Below are positions 1 through 12,089 of a stretch of 64,000 bases of DNA, piece by piece. How positions within the stretch are numbered: the stretch's first letter is position 1; each line of letters opens with the position of its first letter. The DNA comes from Linepithema humile (taxonomy: Eukaryota; Arthropoda; Insecta; Hymenoptera; Formicidae): NCBI RefSeq assembly GCF_040581485.1, contig NC_090131.1, positions 18,185,501 to 18,249,500 of the forward strand, read 5' to 3'. Below the pieces are notes generated by a model. The model saw only the letters and a list, made by a program, of their open reading frames with translations, had not been told where the DNA came from and did not search any database. A program made the position numbers and the translations under genes.

Positions 1-2087
1 GCACCGCCCATGGCAATTCCGGCAGGCCCGCGGCTAATTGTTCTTGCTGCAAGTTACGAGGCTCTCTCCGTGCCGGGCGATGACGAGCGACTGCGATTGC
101 CGCTCTCTCGAATTTCGGCTATTCGCGCACGACACGCTCTTCCGAATCGCGTTGCCGTGAGCAACGACCGCGCTCGATTTCCGGACGATCGCGTTCGATG
201 TCCCGTTAAAATCGTCGAGTGCACGTAACAACGGTAATTACCGACAATGTCAAGTTAATTAGCCAAGTATTTCCGCAGCATCAACGTTCCGTCGTTATCA
301 TTTACGATAGAAAGTTAATTGTACTTGGAATAAAATCGATGAGAAAGACTAATATTTTTGACAACTGACATTTTTAACAAAACTATATAGAATGCAGTAA
401 AACAATATACGCAGTAAAAAAAAAGTTGTGTAAACATTGAGACTTTTGTGGTAAGATATTTGTACTCGCTACATCTCAATAACGATATAACGTATTCTTT
501 TTGCATGCCGAAAAGAAATTTTATTAGATGTAATTTAAATTGCTAAAATCAAAATGTATTGAATGCAAAAAAATAGAGCGAAAAACCTCGCGAAGATATC
601 GACGCTAATTCGACAATGTTGTACACGACGTTTGCTATTATTGCCATCGAATTTCAACGAGATTTGTATTCGGCGGTGCGAGAGGAAAGAAGATCGATTT
701 CCACATTGCCGGTTATTCGCGCGTTCGCGAACAAAGGTTCGTATAAAACATTCCGATGCAATGAGATCGGTGATTGTGTGCGCTGCTCGGAATGGATTAA
801 CAGGAATCGATTGTCAGATAGGAGTCGGATGAAGGGACGGTATGTGAGATCTGACGACGGTTAAATTAGACTGGCATTGCTAAATGCCATCAGCCTGAGG
901 TTAATTGTTCTTGCCAAACTGCTATGTTACAAGCTACGCTGAGCGATGACAAATGGCTCAAATGGCAGAATTTGAATTTTGAAGATACGTCGTCGATCGT
1001 TCGCCGAATAAATCTACATGTGCGGTTGAACAGAACCGGCGACTTAATTTAGCGACTTCTTTCAAGTTGAACGGAAATAGTACAAATACACAAATATCGT
1101 CAATTGAGAGAATCGATTATTGCGGAAAGGTAATTTACATTGTAAAGATAATCTCGGTGACATCTGGAGAGGATGATAGAGAAATTCGAGCAATTCCCAT
1201 ATGCAAATGTGATGCGCCGAAAGAGTCGGTCAAATTACCACACCGCGTATGCATGTACAAATACATGTGCACAGAAGTACACATATCATTACTAATGTGC
1301 TCATTACACATCATGTATCCGCATTATATTATAGGCAATCCGTATTATATTATATCCGTATATATCCGCGCATTACATTATATCCCATGTATGTATTATT
1401 ATACTACACTCTCTGATATTATTATCTCTCATGAATAAATTAATAATTTGTATTCTAGACTGATGGCAAATTATTGCATAATTTATTAAGAAAAAGATAA
1501 AATTAGCCAGAAAAGATAATTAAACGTAAGCATTACAAGAATTAAAAAAAAAAAAAATTATATCTAACCAACACTACTATCTAACCAACTAACACCAAGA
1601 TCTTAAACACTAAGCATCTTTGAATTAAGAGAAAAGCGCGAGATGTTTTTGGAAAGAAATTGTTCGTGCAATAAGCGTTTACGAATAAACTAGCTTCGGG
1701 TTAGAGCGCGTTTAGTCGGCGGTCAGGGTCTATCGTAGTTCGATAATCTTCGGCGCAAATTTCGAAGAGCAACGCCAAGTGAATTTCTCGCGAAAGTTAT
1801 GTCGTGCACCGAACGGAGCGTTAAACTGCACCGCCAAACCTGAATGCGCAACAGACGCACACACAGTCTCACGTGCTCCCGTACGTTTGTACAGCCAACC
1901 GCCTTATGTACCCGTGTGTATGAACTTATATACAGCAGGGTGGACTCGCGTACTATGCCACACATGTGTGTGCGTTTATGTACGCACATGTACAAGTATT
2001 GAAGGAAATATAATTTCGTACAAGAGCTTTCGGCCCCAGGGAGAATAGAGAACGCGAGAAGACGAAGCGGGAAACGAGAGCAAGCAA
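1..2087. other. No gene seen; AT-rich to mixed DNA
   Basis: I see no supported gene here. Open frames, such as the 123-codon one at 1067-1438, run through low-complexity DNA. Between about 1316 and 1385 a degenerate repeat built on CGTATTATATTAT recurs, and a poly-A run lies near 1546-1556. It could be intron or intergenic. Confidence 0.5.
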
Positions 2088-2096
2088 AGAGACAGA

Positions 2097-2139
<43 letters not shown>

Positions 2140-2178
2140 GAAGGGAGAAATAGAAAGAGAGAGAGAGAGAGAGAGAAA
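2088..2178. repeat. (GA)n microsatellite
   Basis: An almost pure GA tract, interrupted near 2135-2155 by AAAGAGGAAGGGAGAAATAGAAA. The minus-strand frames crossing it give Ser-Leu runs and are artefacts of the repeat. GA tracts are known binding sites for insect GAGA factor, but nothing here shows that role. Confidence 0.95.
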
Positions 2179-5100
2179 GGGGAGCGCAGCGAAGCGTCGG
2201 GCGCGGAGACAAATTGTCGAACAGTGCTTGCGGTTGGACGTACACATGTTCGCCGAAGTTGGGTTACATTTAGAAAACAGGATTACAGTTTGCCCGACGG
2301 TCCGCCGACCGAACGGTGAACAGCGCGGCGGCGGGAAGGGAGGGGAGGTCGAAGACTATGAAACTACAATGCACCTGTACACCATGCGCGCAGGTGGCTT
2401 TTCAGGTTCGCCCACTTCATTTTCGTCCGTTTGCGGCCTCGGTGTTGTCGTAACAATACGCCGCCGCGATTGCGAAATCGGCGGCACATCCGAATACCTT
2501 TCTTATTATGCCGCACCTCTTTACAGCTGCTCTCCTACCAAATCATTTGGCAGCATGATGTTAACCAACATCTTTGCAATGACTTCGCCACAATGCGCAT
2601 ACGAATTTTGAAATGGAAAATTCACACGGTGGATTACAACACTGATTATTAATATTGCTAATCTATGAATAAAATATTATGTTCTTGCAATAATATAGAT
2701 GTCAAAGTGTAATCGCGTTGAGATTGTCTGAGAAATATTATTTATATATAAATAATGAAATTCGTGATTACTAATTTGCATCAACATTTTAGTAGAAAAA
2801 ATTAAACACTTCGTTTCTTATATCCAGATATTTACATTTATAATTCAAGTAATGTACTTTATAATATATATCTAGGAGAAATTAAATTGTATTTTTACAG
2901 CTGTGCTGTCTCTCGGAGGAAACAAAATTTTATGCGGCAGCGAGGTCAGTTTAATAAATATGAGAGCTGAGATATACAACCTCGCGAGGAATAACAACTG
3001 AGCATCCGTCATCGAGAAAACAAAGTTGTCTGGGCAAAGTTTACGATTTACTTTGAAAGCGCGCTTTCTAAGCTTGGAAGCAAGTTTTATTGTTGCGAAC
3101 ACACAAATTGGTGGACAGTAGTTGCTTATATGAAAAGAAGGTTAGCATCAATATTGAATTGTCAATGTACAGAGATGTGCGTACGAGGATAGAGCGAATG
3201 GGCCACATCGTTGTGCGCATCCGCACAGACGACGTGCTCTTCCTCCTTGAAAAAGCAAACAGAGCCGCCCCTGTTTACTCGTCCAAGCAAACGTTTTCGC
3301 CTTCGTACACTCCACATACTTCGTACATTCCCGTCGTTTGCCGCTCGCTTCGTGCCCCCTCAAACGCAATACGAGATTGTCACGTTTTCCCTTTGACGTA
3401 CGCTACATTTTGACTTATAAATCAATACGGCGAATATGCATTCGTAGTATTCGTTCTCGACGCTCGTAAAACACTATATTTTAACAGCAATGTTATTCGA
3501 AATTGGAATAGATACACAAATAAAAAATTCAGTTATTTTTCGAATAATTGTATTAAAAAAAATTTATGTATATTTTGGTCGCCGCAGAAGTACTGCGTTG
3601 TTATTGCGTCGCTAAAACGAAACGAGTTCGGTGTGAACGAAGTAATTAATTCGTGTCGCGTAGCAGCACCGCTGCGGCCTTGTTAATAAAGCAACGCAAT
3701 AAAAACTGCGGCAGAATCGAAGTTTGGCTCGTGAGCAAAATTGCCGGAGTATCCACCGAGACAAGCAAGTAGTAACAGTCGAGTTTTGATCCGCCTTAGT
3801 CCATATCGCGCGTGATGAGATTAAAAGACGAAAGGCGAGAAAGTAAAGACAGAAAAGTGTGACGAACAAATGCTGTACGTTCTTTCTCAAGAACCTACGA
3901 CCTTCGAGAACTGATCGCGATATTCGACTCGCGTTCGTCTAACTCGAGTTTTGTCGTAGCTTTATGATCGAGCTTTTTGTCGCCTGACTTTCTTCGGCAG
4001 AGAAAACTTGGTCACGCGCGTGTGTAGAAGTTGTGTCGTTTTTTTCATTTCTTTTATTTTGGAAAGTAATGGAACTAACCCGAAAAAGTAGAGCGATACA
4101 AGGATTGTCTTGAGCAATTGTATTACGAGCTGAAATTACATCGACGCTTTACATGTCTTATCGTAAATTATTCTCATCATTTTCTCAATGAATTATTAGT
4201 AAGTTATTTGTTCGCGATATATTGATTTTGATATTGGCTACTTATTGTTGTTTACATTAGTTATCATAAATGAGAAACATAATAAAATAACGGTGCATAA
4301 AAAGAATATAATTACTGCGATACGCTACAATGGAAGTATCATCCTTTTGAAGTTCGAATAATGAGACAAGGTGCGCCTAACCGCAGTTCCAGCAGCATGC
4401 TGCTGTGTATATTCATAGCTTGTGTGTAATATGTGAATTAAGTACGCATGTCTGATTCACAATGCAGTCTTTGTGTTGCCTATGCGCGCCGTAATATGCG
4501 AGATACCGCGTCATTGATCCGTTTTTTTCTGTAGTACGCCACCGAAATTCAAGATCAGAGTGTATTAAATTACGCGCTCCATTCTTGTCGCTTGACAATA
4601 AATTCAAAAAGTAAAAAAATTCATAAAAAAGTAAATAAAAAAAAGGCCAAGAGAAAACTAGATAAAATATTGATTTTTAGCATTAGGTGATAGACTAAAA
4701 TTCTTTCATATTTTTCTATAAAAATTCTGTGATATAATTTGTAATATATCATCGGATTATAAAATTTGTCAAATATAAGAGGAAATATTATGCAGATGAA
4801 CACCAGTAAAATTCCAAATTATCAAACGTTCGTTATCAATAACTCGCACTAAACGGACATACAGAGTCGAATGACAAATGACTCCCAACCCCATTTATGT
4901 CAGGTTAACGCGACGCGGAAGATCCATCCATCTTCGAATTCTGCTTCCAGCAGTTAGTCTCCTCAATATTACGCAATATTCATCGAAAACGTCAATCTCG
5001 ACCTTTCCACGTCACAAAAGTTACGGACTTACGCACCAAGAGACAGAAACAGCGCCAAGCATTTGGGTGTTAATTAATCGACGACATTTTAAGACGGCGT

Positions 5101-7371
5101 ACTCGAAATACCGATTCAGAGTCGCTTCTCTCTCACGTTTTCCATGTACCCGAACCGTACCCCTCCCATCCTCTGTTCTCTTTTGTATGCAATCTCCTCC
5201 CCCTCGTCTACTTCCGTTTCGTAGCGGTGTAAGTTATTACAACGACTTTCCATCTCTCTCGGGTATCCTTGTTACCCGCCGTTAATTAGACTACAGTCTG
5301 CTACCGGCGACAACCGGCTGCAAAGGAGTCTTCAGCGGCGATCCTCCGCGCTGGTTTATACCACCACGTCGTCACTCTCTCGGTCGAATTCTCCGACCGC
5401 TTTCTCTCTCTGTCTTTTATGCGTCTGATCCAACGGAGCACAATGTTTGCGGCTTGAATTATTCCGGTGGATCTACACGCGACCCTGAATCACGCTTTAA
5501 AGGACCCGCTTGTCTAGCCTCAGTCGTTACCGCGACGACATCGCTTACGACGGGGGCGTCAGGATCCAGTTGGAGCGACCTTACTAAATAGACGGGGGAT
5601 CTCGTAACGATCTAGAAGATTGATGTGTCACAATAACGATGGCGAGTTCTCAGATCCTAGAGTATGCCGCCGCACGTTGCTACTTTGGACTTTGAACATC
5701 GCGACATTCCGCTCGGCGAGTGTACATCGCATTTGCGTCGTCACGATTACGCGTCTACAATATTTAAGTTGCGGACCAGCGTTTGCTCAACGGAAACTCG
5801 GGATGATGTAACAGATTAATCTCAGAGAGTAATTACAATTTTGAAATGTAATTTTTACTTCGCAGAAATATCACTTGGCCGCGTTAGGTTTCCTATTACA
5901 AATGTTAGTGAGTAAATCTCGGAAAGGTACGGAAGGTGCAACTTCGAGACCTGTTCATTAAGACAAACAAGGTAAGATACGTCGGAGTTGCAGAACGGTA
6001 GTGCTTAATTTCTCACGATGAAGTTCTAGTGATTAAGACTGCGATCAGACTTCGCGGAAGTTGCAAACTCAAGGACGCCCCTCACCCCCCCCTTCCCTCC
6101 CCCTTCTCATATCAGCTTATACGCGGCCTGCAACGGTAACCTTAGACATAACTGCAGAAAATTGAGTTACTTCGGGCACGTTTCAGATTGATTTCCAGGT
6201 AGCGGGGCCCTATATCTTTCTACGGAGCGAAGCGTGATTGGTTTTCAATCCGTTCTACGTGGATCGAATGATCATTCGGTAAAACTCTACTTCGGCTAAA
6301 CTCTTTTACAATATCGTTTTCTGTGTGTGCGATAATTTGATCTCGCTGTAGATACATTGTTACCGATTCCAGATCTTCCGTTTACTTCCGGGAGTATATA
6401 GAAGTGGATAAAATATTGTCTGTCGACAATCCGTGTATAGTCAATCGATTGTTTTTGTGTTACATTTTGGTTTCGATTTTTTATACTTTAATATTTGTAA
6501 TAGTACAACATATATGAAGCTTCTCAAAGAAAATGCAAAAGTAATTTTATCAATAAATTAAAATATATGAGTTGTATTATCTGGTTCAAGAGAATATGAT
6601 GAAAATGTGACAACCATATTTCGGTGTCATTTTGAATTATTACATAATATTATGCGAATTTATAACTCGCACAATCTGCTTCCACTCTTCACGACAGCGT
6701 TTATGTGATGCAATTTCATTAATATAAACAAAGGTTATGCAATTGCAAAGTGAAATAGCTGTAAATAGCTAATAATTATCGGTTTGAACTCCCGACGGTA
6801 GTAATTAACAATAACATGTATTAAAACCGTCCGCGTAATAAATTATGTGACAGACGATTCCTGTAATTCAATTATTACAACGTCAATCAAACGGAGTGAC
6901 GGCATTAAAGGATAAATGTCCCGGGGTATAAAAATTTAATGTCCCTCAAGATCTCTCTGAATACTCGCGAGAGATGACTTTTCTTTTAAACGAGTATAGT
7001 CGAACTTTAGTATCTTTTCTTCTAATTTTATTTTCTTTACTGTCTTTCTTGTGCTATTTTTATACTACTTTAAATTTGCCTAACCATATGATGCTAGAAC
7101 GAGAAAGCGATTGAACAACAGAAAATGCAATAAAAATTTCAATATTAATATCAGATATAAAATAAATAATATCAGATATAAAAAGAGTTCAATGATAGCG
7201 CATCAATAGTATCATTAGATGGTATTTTTTATTTCTTTCACTTGTTTTCTTTTCAGTTCACAAATAGTGAAGTAATGAAAAGATAGCACAAAAAGGAAAG
7301 TGAAATAAAAGAAGAAATTCAGACAAAAATATTGAAGTATGATTGTATATGTATATATCAATAATCATAGC
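2179..7371. other. Long stretch without a supported gene
   Basis: No frame here has coding support. The longest, at 4878-5285, has no splice context. A strong plus-strand pyrimidine tract at about 6078-6109 ends in ATCAG (6111-6115) and resembles a 3' splice site, but no open exon follows convincingly. From about 6500 the sequence is very AT-rich and intron-like. Small tandem duplications occur at 7148-7183 (AATATCAGATATAAA twice) and 7358-7392. Confidence 0.45.
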
Positions 7372-8159
7372 TTATATCAATAACCATAGCTTTTTTGTCG
7401 CACTAACAAATTACACATCTAAAACTGTATTTTCACTACTGATCCTCTTGCAATAATACTGAATTTATCAACAAAACTAACTTAGTAAGACTAAATTAAA
7501 CTTATTAATTAGATTAAGTAAAAAAACATTTCTATACATTAAAATTATATTGAATATTATATTCTCAAAATTTTGATTTCTAAATTCAGTTCTTTTTCTT
7601 ATTCTTATTTCCATAAAATTTTCTTTTGTATGTATTTTTACAGAATTTGGATTTCTAAAATTTAAAACTTTAATACTTTAATACTTTAATATGACTTCTA
7701 AGAGATTTCATATTTTTTGTTGAAGATAAAGGGAAAATAATTAAAAATTTTATTATTTATAAGTAAAAATGCAATTTGTAGACAAAGATGTCACACTCAA
7801 AGCACAGTTCTTAGCAAATATGTAGTAAATATTGCTATATATAAAGGGTTCAGAAAAAAATGGATCAAGTCCATTTTTGTTAATTGTTAGAAAATTAGTT
7901 TTAAAGTTAAAGTTGTTCTAATTATGTGCAACATGTACCCTGTTTTTCATAAGTACTATAGTTTCTTTTACTTTTAACTCAAATATTTGCACTTACTTTT
8001 ACATAAATAATTCAGTCAAAACTGTTCAATTTTTTAAAATTTATACATGGATTTAAAGAAGGACTTCCAATTTTCCTCAGAGAATCCCTCATATAATGAG
8101 AAAAACAGCAGAAATATCAGTGTAACAATGCAAGAGAAAAGAAATAACTTTGGACTCAC

Positions 8160-8193
8160 CAGTCGTTGTAGCTAAATACATCTTCAACTGTAC
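8160..8193 (-). CDS. 34-nt coding microexon of unnamed minus-strand gene
   Basis: On the minus strand this segment lies between an acceptor (TTTCTCTACAG) and a strong donor (GTGAGT, 8154-8159). Entered in phase 1, as both upstream leader exons require, it reads T-V-E-D-V-F-S-Y-N-D and leaves TG for the next codon (Cys, Trp or stop). No stop occurs within it. An alternative acceptor six nucleotides later keeps the frame. The homologous segment on the right arm (10284-10322) has a 5-nt length difference and an in-frame TGA, so only this copy looks usable. I do not recognise the protein. The following exon would lie further left and was not found. Coding status is an inference from phase and splice signals. 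Confidence 0.55.
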
Positions 8194-8471
8194 CTGTAGA
8201 GAAATCAATATGTATTTAAATTATTATAAATTATCATATATTTTCTGTATATCTGATAATTACATATTTTAATTACTTCTGTTTTGATTAAAATGTAACT
8301 TACGCAATAAAATACGTGAATATTATTTAAAAATTGAAATTAATATTCAATAAAACTTTTCATCAATATTTTCATATATCTTATATCTATATAATATTTA
8401 TTAAATATGAATTGTAATTGTGTATCACATTTATGTATGAATTTGAATAAAAAACAGATAATTGTACTCAC

Positions 8472-8860
8472 CAGCTAAGATATTGCAGTTTGCTCCACCC
8501 GTTGCAGATTCCGCCTTAGATGTTCCGCATCAGTTCCATCAAAGAATCCATCGATGAATACCAGAAAAACACATTTAACTATACGCACTACTACCGATCG
8601 CGAACCACACACAAACGAAAGCCGATCCACGCACTTCACTTACGCGAAAATCACACGAATTTACGTCGCGAATTTACCGCGGTACACAAAACGCAAACGC
8701 GAGATAAAACGCGTTTTGTGTCCACGCATATATTGTCGTTTTACAATTTCGGTGCTCTGTGCACAAACTTCAAGCGAACGAGCGACGAGCAACGACCTTG
8801 GTGTAGAAGTATCGCATACCGACATGCAACCACGTTTCACCCAACCTCATTCTGACGAGC
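8472..8860 (-). other. Exon-like segment, probably non-coding, with GTGAGT donor
   Basis: Read on the minus strand, this stretch ends at a strong donor (GTGAGT, 8466-8471) and is one of the best conserved parts between the two arms (matching about 9760-9981). It contains a short frame, M-D-S-L-M-E-L-M-R-N-I-stop, and does not continue a long frame. It could be an alternative untranslated first exon or a 5' UTR exon. The 5' boundary is a guess. The right-arm copy has weakened its donor to GTAAAT. Confidence 0.4.
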
Positions 8861-8974
8861 TGAATTTTCAACATGCTATGTTTTATGAAAAGAATCATGT
8901 ACTTTACTTTGCGCTTAACCTTTCGAGCGGATATAACCTTCATCTTTGCAAATGAAATTGATGCTTCTACTCAC

Positions 8975-9089
8975 CGGGTTCGCGACGAATACACACCGGT
9001 GTAAAGCCAGTTACAATCGACGAAACGCAGTTAATCGCGAACACCCACGATACAAATAGTACTTTCCAACCATTGTTCGTCACTTTCAT
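8975..9089 (-). CDS. Signal-peptide first coding exon (1b), unnamed secreted or membrane protein
   Basis: The minus-strand ATG at 9087-9089 opens 38 codons plus one base before the donor GTGAGT (8969-8974). The peptide starts M-K-V-T-N-N-G-W-K, followed by a hydrophobic stretch (V-L-F-V-S-W-V-F-A-I-N-C-V) and a plausible cleavage area around C-V-S-S, the layout of a secretory signal peptide. The exon ends in phase 1 (first base G), matching the phase-1 entry of the microexon at 8160-8193, so the joined frame would read R-R-E-P-G-T-V-E-D-V. In the opposite arm the start codon is ATT, so that copy is broken. GC-rich 26-bp repeats lie 43-142 bp upstream of this ATG. The protein family is not recognised, and use of the exon is inferred rather than proven. 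Confidence 0.55.
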
Positions 9090-9131
9090 CGGCACTACTG
9101 ACAAAAATTTACATTCGTTACACATTTTTAG

Positions 9132-9231
9132 TGGGAAAATCGCGCGGGAATATTGCGCGGCAAAATCACGCGGGAATATTGCGCGGCAAAAACGCGCGGG
9201 AATATTGCGCGGAAATATTACGCGGGAAAAA
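9132..9231. repeat. 26-bp tandem repeat, about 3.8 units, GC-rich dyads
   Basis: Units start at 9141, 9167, 9193 and 9219, the last partial, and a degenerate half unit precedes them. Each holds an imperfect dyad, CGCGGGAATATTGCGCG, centred on AATATT. The TTCCCGCG words on the minus strand resemble E2F/DP sites (consensus TTTSSCGC), but this is resemblance only. The array sits just upstream of leader exon 1b. Confidence 0.85.
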
Positions 9232-9288
9232 GCACGATGACTTGCAAAACATATGACATGAACAACGTCTCAAGTCGAAATAATGAAG

Positions 9289-9431
9289 GTCTATTCAGAT
9301 AAATTTGCATAAGTGCATATACATATGCATAAGGAATTGGATTGGTCCATTTCCTTATGCACTTTCTCATGAACCAATCCATTTCTTTATACATATGCAT
9401 ATACACCTATGCTAATTTGTCTGGATAGGCC
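9289..9431. mobile_element. 143-bp palindromic element (MITE-like)
   Basis: 9289-9346 is nearly the reverse complement of 9372-9431, with a short spacer around 9350-9370. The stem is rich in CATATGCATA words. The ends are GGTCTATTCAG and the complement of GGCCTATCCAG. I found no convincing target-site duplication, so it may be an old MITE or a locally formed hairpin. It lies between the divergent arms and has no copy within them. Confidence 0.7.
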
Positions 9432-9595
9432 TTACAGATTGTCATGGTCGGAAGATGGCACTCGTATCATTGATTATCGATAATTTAGTCGTAAAAATCG
9501 TATCATTTCTAGACTATGCGCGCCACCCTCCGGTCACTATGATAATCATTATTCCGTGTCACTTCGAAAGTTCGATAATCCGCCATTAATCATTG

Positions 9596-10322
9596 TATTT
9601 AGCCGTTAAAAGTGCGTAATGAGCGCGAATTTGTTTTGATAGTGCCGATTAAAGTGACAATCAATTGCCGGAGCGTGTTATTTTTACTGCGAATCAACCG
9701 CCGAACGTGTGAAACGTGTGAAATATGTGCGCCGACGTTGTGTGGCACAAAGCCAGTTTTATCTCGCGTTTGCGTTTCGTGTACCGCGGCCTGGCAAATT
9801 CGCGACATAAATTCGTGTGATTTTCGCGCAAGTGAAGTACGTGGGTTGACTTTTATTCGGTAGTGCGTGTAACCTAAATACAATTTTCCGATATTCATTG
9901 ATTCTTCGATGGAGCTGATGCAAAACACAGTCTAAGGTGAATCAACAACTGTGTGATAGGTTATATGCAACAATCTAGCTGGTAAATATAATTATTTGAT
10001 TATTATTAAAATATGCACACTTACACATATATAAATAATTGTGATAACATATACATATACAATTACAATTTATATTTATCATAAATATTTATTAAATATA
10101 ATATATTTGAAAAGATTTATTAAATATGTTGACTATATATAAAATTTTATAAATAAATATTCACGCAGTTTATTGAATATAGTTATGTTTTAATCGAAAT
10201 AGGAATAATTAAGTAATATGTAATTAACAACATATACAAAATATATGGTAACTTATAATTAAAATATATATTAATTTATGCAGGTACAGTTGCAAGAGCG
10301 TGACTTTAGGCTACAATAACCG
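9596..10322 (+). pseudogene. Decayed inverted copy of leader exon region and microexon
   Basis: On the plus strand this repeats, in order, the features of the minus-strand leader region: AGTGCCGAT just where the start codon should be (now ATT), the exon-like block ending at 9981 (donor now GTAAAT), then a copy of the microexon at 10284-10322 after TTTATGCAG. The microexon copy has an in-frame TGA and a 5-nt size change, but still ends in an intact GTGAGT (10323-10328). An 83-codon frame at 9612-9863 covers part of it but shares only the K-V-T-x-N and V-L-F positions with the left leader. Protein coding is lost. Transcription from this copy is possible but unproven. Confidence 0.65.
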
Positions 10323-10852
10323 GTGAGTAAATTGATTTGTTATACTTATTATACATAATTACACTGATATTATTTATTGTTTTTTCATTTGCATGCGTGC
10401 GCCAATATTGATTACATATTTGCTAAGAAGAACACTGCCAATTATGTGTTTTTCTGCAAATAGAAATTTTTAAAATAAATAAAATATAGAAGTACTTTTT
10501 CCTGCTTTAGCAGTAAAAAAATATTTAATTTTGCACATGTCATGTAATTTATTATGCTTAAATTAAAAAACTACAAATTATTGGACACATAGATTACAGA
10601 AAAGAAAATTTTATGGAAAAAATTATGAAACATAAATGTTAAAAAAAATTTAATTTGAAATTCTGAAGGTAGAAATTTTGAAGATATAATATTTAATATA
10701 ATTTTAATGCACATAAAACATAAATATATTTTTTATTTTATCTTATAAATGAGCTTAATGATTGAATATTTTTGCAAAAGAATGAATTGTTAAAGAACGA
10801 TTTTGAATGCACAATTTGCTAGTGCAACAAAAAAGCTGTGGTTATTGATATA

Positions 10853-11685
10853 ACAATTAATCTAAATTCGCTTTCATGACATGCGTTATCAAACGTGTTC
10901 TTATTTTCGTCGAGCATTGTGAAATTTAAGAATTTTGCGACACACACACTTTGCGCCAAGTCTCTTCTGTGTAGTGATTAACAGAAGTGCTCTATCTGTT
11001 CTCACATATCTTTTGATTCATAATTAACCTTTCTAATTATCCCAATAATTTTTAGTTTTATTGTTTAATTTATAATTCATAATTGCGATACTTATTTTCC
11101 TTAATAAGTATCATTAATATTTGATATTTTATTTTGTGAATATTGTGAAAACATTTGCTCTGGAGTTTTAGCTAGTTTTTGATAGTTTCTGTTTTACTTT
11201 GATGTTCTTTTTTTTCCACTGCCGTGTGAAAAGCTGATGCGCCATTAATTGTACTCGTTTGCGAACTTTCAACCGGTCGTAGCCGTTAATTGACGCGATC
11301 AATCCTTTGCGCAGGCTATCGTGGAACACGCTTTCACGTTCGTCGTTGGCGCTATAACTCTGATTGTCAAAGTTCGAATCGTTAAAAAAGATTCAGAAAC
11401 GCAGAAAAAATAACGGTGTGCGATATTTCATCGTTTACAGCGGTATTTACTTTCTTTCTTTTTTCACTTTTCTGTCGGATGAATAAAAATATGTCGCGTA
11501 AAAAAGAGGAAAAGGCGCTCACTTTGACATGTTTTTGGCTTATAAAAAAAGCAATGCGTAGCATAGTCCGCGCGAATCATACTTTATCATAATATATTAT
11601 TATACGTAATAAAGATTAGTGGCAACTGTGCAGATGTGTCGGATGTTTCACGAATAAATTATATAGATCCTTCGTGAAGAATACC
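10853..11685. other. AT-rich stretch, nothing recognised
   Basis: AT-rich intron-like DNA lies beyond the right arm of the inverted duplication. Scattered short palindromes and homopolymer runs are present. No exon, RNA gene or mobile element could be supported. Confidence 0.5.
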
Positions 11686-11829
11686 GCCCTCCTTGGTTAA
11701 AATGTCCTATCTGTAAAATTCTCATTTTTCGTCTTTTTGTTTATACTTGTACTTTAACATGTTTTACACCTTTAATCCTCATTTTTCTCGAAAAGTTAAA
11801 AATGTTAGGACATTCCAATTAAGGAGGGC
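11686..11829. mobile_element. 144-bp MITE candidate with about 26-bp inverted termini
   Basis: The left end GCCCTCCTTGGTTAAAATG, followed by TCCTA, pairs with the reverse complement of the right end, GCCCTCCTTAATTGGAATG followed by TCCTA, with four mismatches. The middle is AT-rich and unpaired. AGAATA occurs close to both outer borders (11678-11683 and 11830-11835) and could be a target duplication, although the left copy is separated from the terminus by two extra bases. No frame inside. Confidence 0.65.
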
Positions 11830-12089
11830 AGAATAATGGGTCACGTGTACAAGATATTGTTTGTATTTATATAACTTAACATTTTATAATATTCAATTAT
11901 TTTAGTCACATTATTTTCTTACTGAAGTCAAACGTTTCGTTGCAAATGTTTGAATATCTTTAACTTGTCTAAAGAATATATAAGAGAAAATCATTGTATT
12001 AGCTTTGTTTCGTTAGATGCAATCTGTCTTTTCTTGTTATTATTATTTGATTTATATTAGTAGAAAGAAAGCGCAATTATTGTACTCAC

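Larger units (their letters stand above)
9090..9594. promoter_or_regulatory. Possible divergent promoter interval between the two arms
   Basis: This interval separates the outward-pointing arms. It carries the 26-bp GC-rich repeat array next to the minus-strand leader exon and a 143-bp palindromic element in the middle. No TATA box was assigned. A regulatory role is inferred only from position and from the unusual repeats. Confidence 0.3.
7372..10852. repeat. Large diverged inverted duplication (two arms)
   Basis: The left arm (about 7372-9131) and right arm (about 9595-10852) are reverse complements. At the outer ends 7372-7424 matches 10801-10852 with few mismatches. Inner landmarks pair in the same order: the 34-nt exon at 8160-8193 with 10284-10322, the donor near 8471 with 9982, and the exon around 8975-9089 with about 9648-9720. 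The arms differ in length. The left has roughly 250-290 bp (about 8735-9020) that the right lacks, and intron parts are poorly conserved. The arms point outward from a central stretch of about 460 bp, so any transcripts would be divergent. Confidence 0.85.

Noticed and set aside
1067..1438. 123-codon plus-strand frame
   Set aside because: The second half translates an AT-rich degenerate repeat (Tyr/Ile-rich) and there is no start or splice context.
1723..2247. 174-codon minus-strand frame
   Set aside because: It runs through the (GA)n tract and gives Ser-Leu repeats; low-complexity artefact.
6078..6115. Strong plus-strand 3' splice-site-like tract
   Set aside because: The following sequence offers no open exon with a good donor; possibly a simple pyrimidine tract.
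11365..11385. GTTCGAATCG as a tRNA B box
   Set aside because: No A box at a proper distance and no acceptor stem.
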